A stretch of 39,044 bases of DNA, taken from Alphaproteobacteria bacterium. Its GTDB lineage: Bacteria > Pseudomonadota > Alphaproteobacteria > Rhodospirillales > Magnetovibrionaceae. The stretch is taken from the NCBI GenBank assembly GCA_015231605.1, contig JADGBG010000003.1:1-39044 (forward strand), written 5' to 3'. Below the pieces are notes generated by a model, which saw only the letters and a list, made by a program, of their open reading frames with translations, had not been told where the DNA came from and did not search any database. Positions 38,557-39,044 of this stretch are shown one piece after another (the first letter of the stretch is position 1; each line of letters opens with the position of its first letter). The position numbers were made by a program, and so were the translations under genes.

Positions 38557-39044
38557 TCCTCCGCCCCGTCCAGCCGGGCAAGGTCCGCGTCAAAGCTTTC
38601 CAGGTATTGCCGCCACAGGGCATGGCCGGAGCGTTCCGCCAACGGCAGGACGATGTCCCGGCCTTGCACGAACTGCGCCCGCGCCGCGCCGGCGTCGCCC
38701 TGCGCGGCCAGAACCTGCCCCATCTTGCCGTGACTGGCCGCCAGATCCGCCCGCCATTCGGCGTTGCCGGGGCCGGCTTGGGCGAGGCTTTGGGCGATGT
38801 CCATCCCGGCGCGGAAGCTTTGCAGGGCGTCGTCCAGCTTGCCCTGGGCCACCAGCACGTCGCCGATTTTGTCGTGGGAGACGGACAGATCGCGCCGCCA
38901 TCCGGCGTTGCCGGGGTCGGCCTGGGCGAGTTGCTGGGCGATGTCCATCCCGGCGCGGAAGCTTTGCAGGGCGTCGTCCAGCTTGCCCCGGGCCACCAGC
39001 ACGTCGCCGATTTTGTCGTGGGAGACGGACAGATCGCGCCGCCA
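38553..39044 (-). CDS. TPR protein, C-terminal part (5' end beyond the window)
   Basis: The frame enters from the right edge and ends at 38553. At least three TPR-like units of 48 residues are seen, with the core RRDLSVSHDKIGDVLVAQGK followed by LDDALQSFRAGMDIAQ and ADPGNAGW. The last unit is divergent and leads to a C-terminal cap (ERSGHALWRQYLESF). Repeats of this exact style occur in large TPR proteins, often joined to an N-terminal caspase, TIR, NACHT or similar effector domain, which would lie beyond the window. Function therefore open. An internal ATG near 39002 is not the true start, since the repeat continues through the edge. Confidence 0.85.
   Translation of the reverse strand, partial: WRRDLSVSHDKIGDVLVARGKLDDALQSFRAGMDIAQQLAQADPGNAGWRRDLSVSHDKIGDVLVAQGKLDDALQSFRAGMDIAQSLAQAGPGNAEWRADLAASHGKMGQVLAAQGDAGAARAQFVQGRDIVLPLAERSGHALWRQYLESFDADLARLDGAED
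38757..39044 (-). repeat. Tandem 144-bp coding repeats
   Basis: Copies at 38757-38900 and 38901-39044 are nearly identical at DNA level (for example ACGGACAGATCGCGCCGCCA ends both), each encoding 48 residues of TPR. Differences include Gln/Arg, Ser/Gln and Gly/Glu codons. The array probably continues past the window. Copy number is likely variable and prone to assembly collapse. Confidence 0.85.

Overview
The window looks like chromosome from a GC-rich (roughly 60-65% by eye) magnetotactic alphaproteobacterium, probably Rhodospirillales-like. The main reasons are a MamZ-type protein (MFS transporter fused to a ferric-reductase-like heme membrane domain) beside a small membrane-anchored protein with two magnetochrome CXXCH motifs. 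Magnetochromes and MamZ fusions are known from magnetosome gene clusters. An alphaproteobacterial-type LexA box (GTTC-N7-GTTC) and Rhodospirillales-style neighbourhoods (rplM-rpsI-argC) fit this. No species is named because nothing here decides it.

Left part (1-14 kb), accessory and iron-related. A partial Ala/Lys-rich protein is followed by a minus-strand TerY-P-type phosphorylation triad (vWA, PP2C phosphatase, kinase; overlapping genes). Diverging from it is mamZ, convergent with the magnetochrome gene. Then come an SO_0444-like metal permease and an EcsC-family protein. A minus-strand operon runs from a 43-aa membrane peptide through a CDF transporter with a C-terminal NifX-like domain into three small excisionase-type HTH proteins resembling MamR, plus a degraded fourth copy. 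Diverging from this operon, across a shared regulatory region with a Fur-box-like element and a 5' hairpin, is feoA-feoB with a Cys-rich FeoB partner, closed by a strong terminator. Together these read as a magnetosome and ferrous-iron supply module.

Middle part (14-27.7 kb). It holds a CheY-like protein with Glu at the phosphorylation site and a CheZ/FliM-like C-terminal tail, a DmeF cation exporter, a Na+/alanine symporter, a CBS-domain protein with an ArsB/NhaD-type permease and a small MscS channel, an ExeA-like ATPase with a GspB-like TPR protein, an HD-GYP response regulator, an MFS transporter, a receiver-hemerythrin protein, a CoA-binding protein and an ECHDC3-like enoyl-CoA hydratase homologue.

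Right part (27.7-39 kb), mostly housekeeping. It holds rplM, rpsI, argC, a methyltransferase, a PAS hybrid histidine kinase, parE with a small membrane protein, an acyl-CoA thioesterase, a DMT exporter, an MFS transporter and a partial TPR protein with near-identical 144-bp repeats. In the 36.2-36.5 kb gap lies a 31-codon gene with a consensus ribosome binding site and a LexA box. It is a good candidate for an SOS-induced membrane peptide of the SidA/TisB kind.

No tRNA, rRNA, CRISPR array or insertion sequence was seen.
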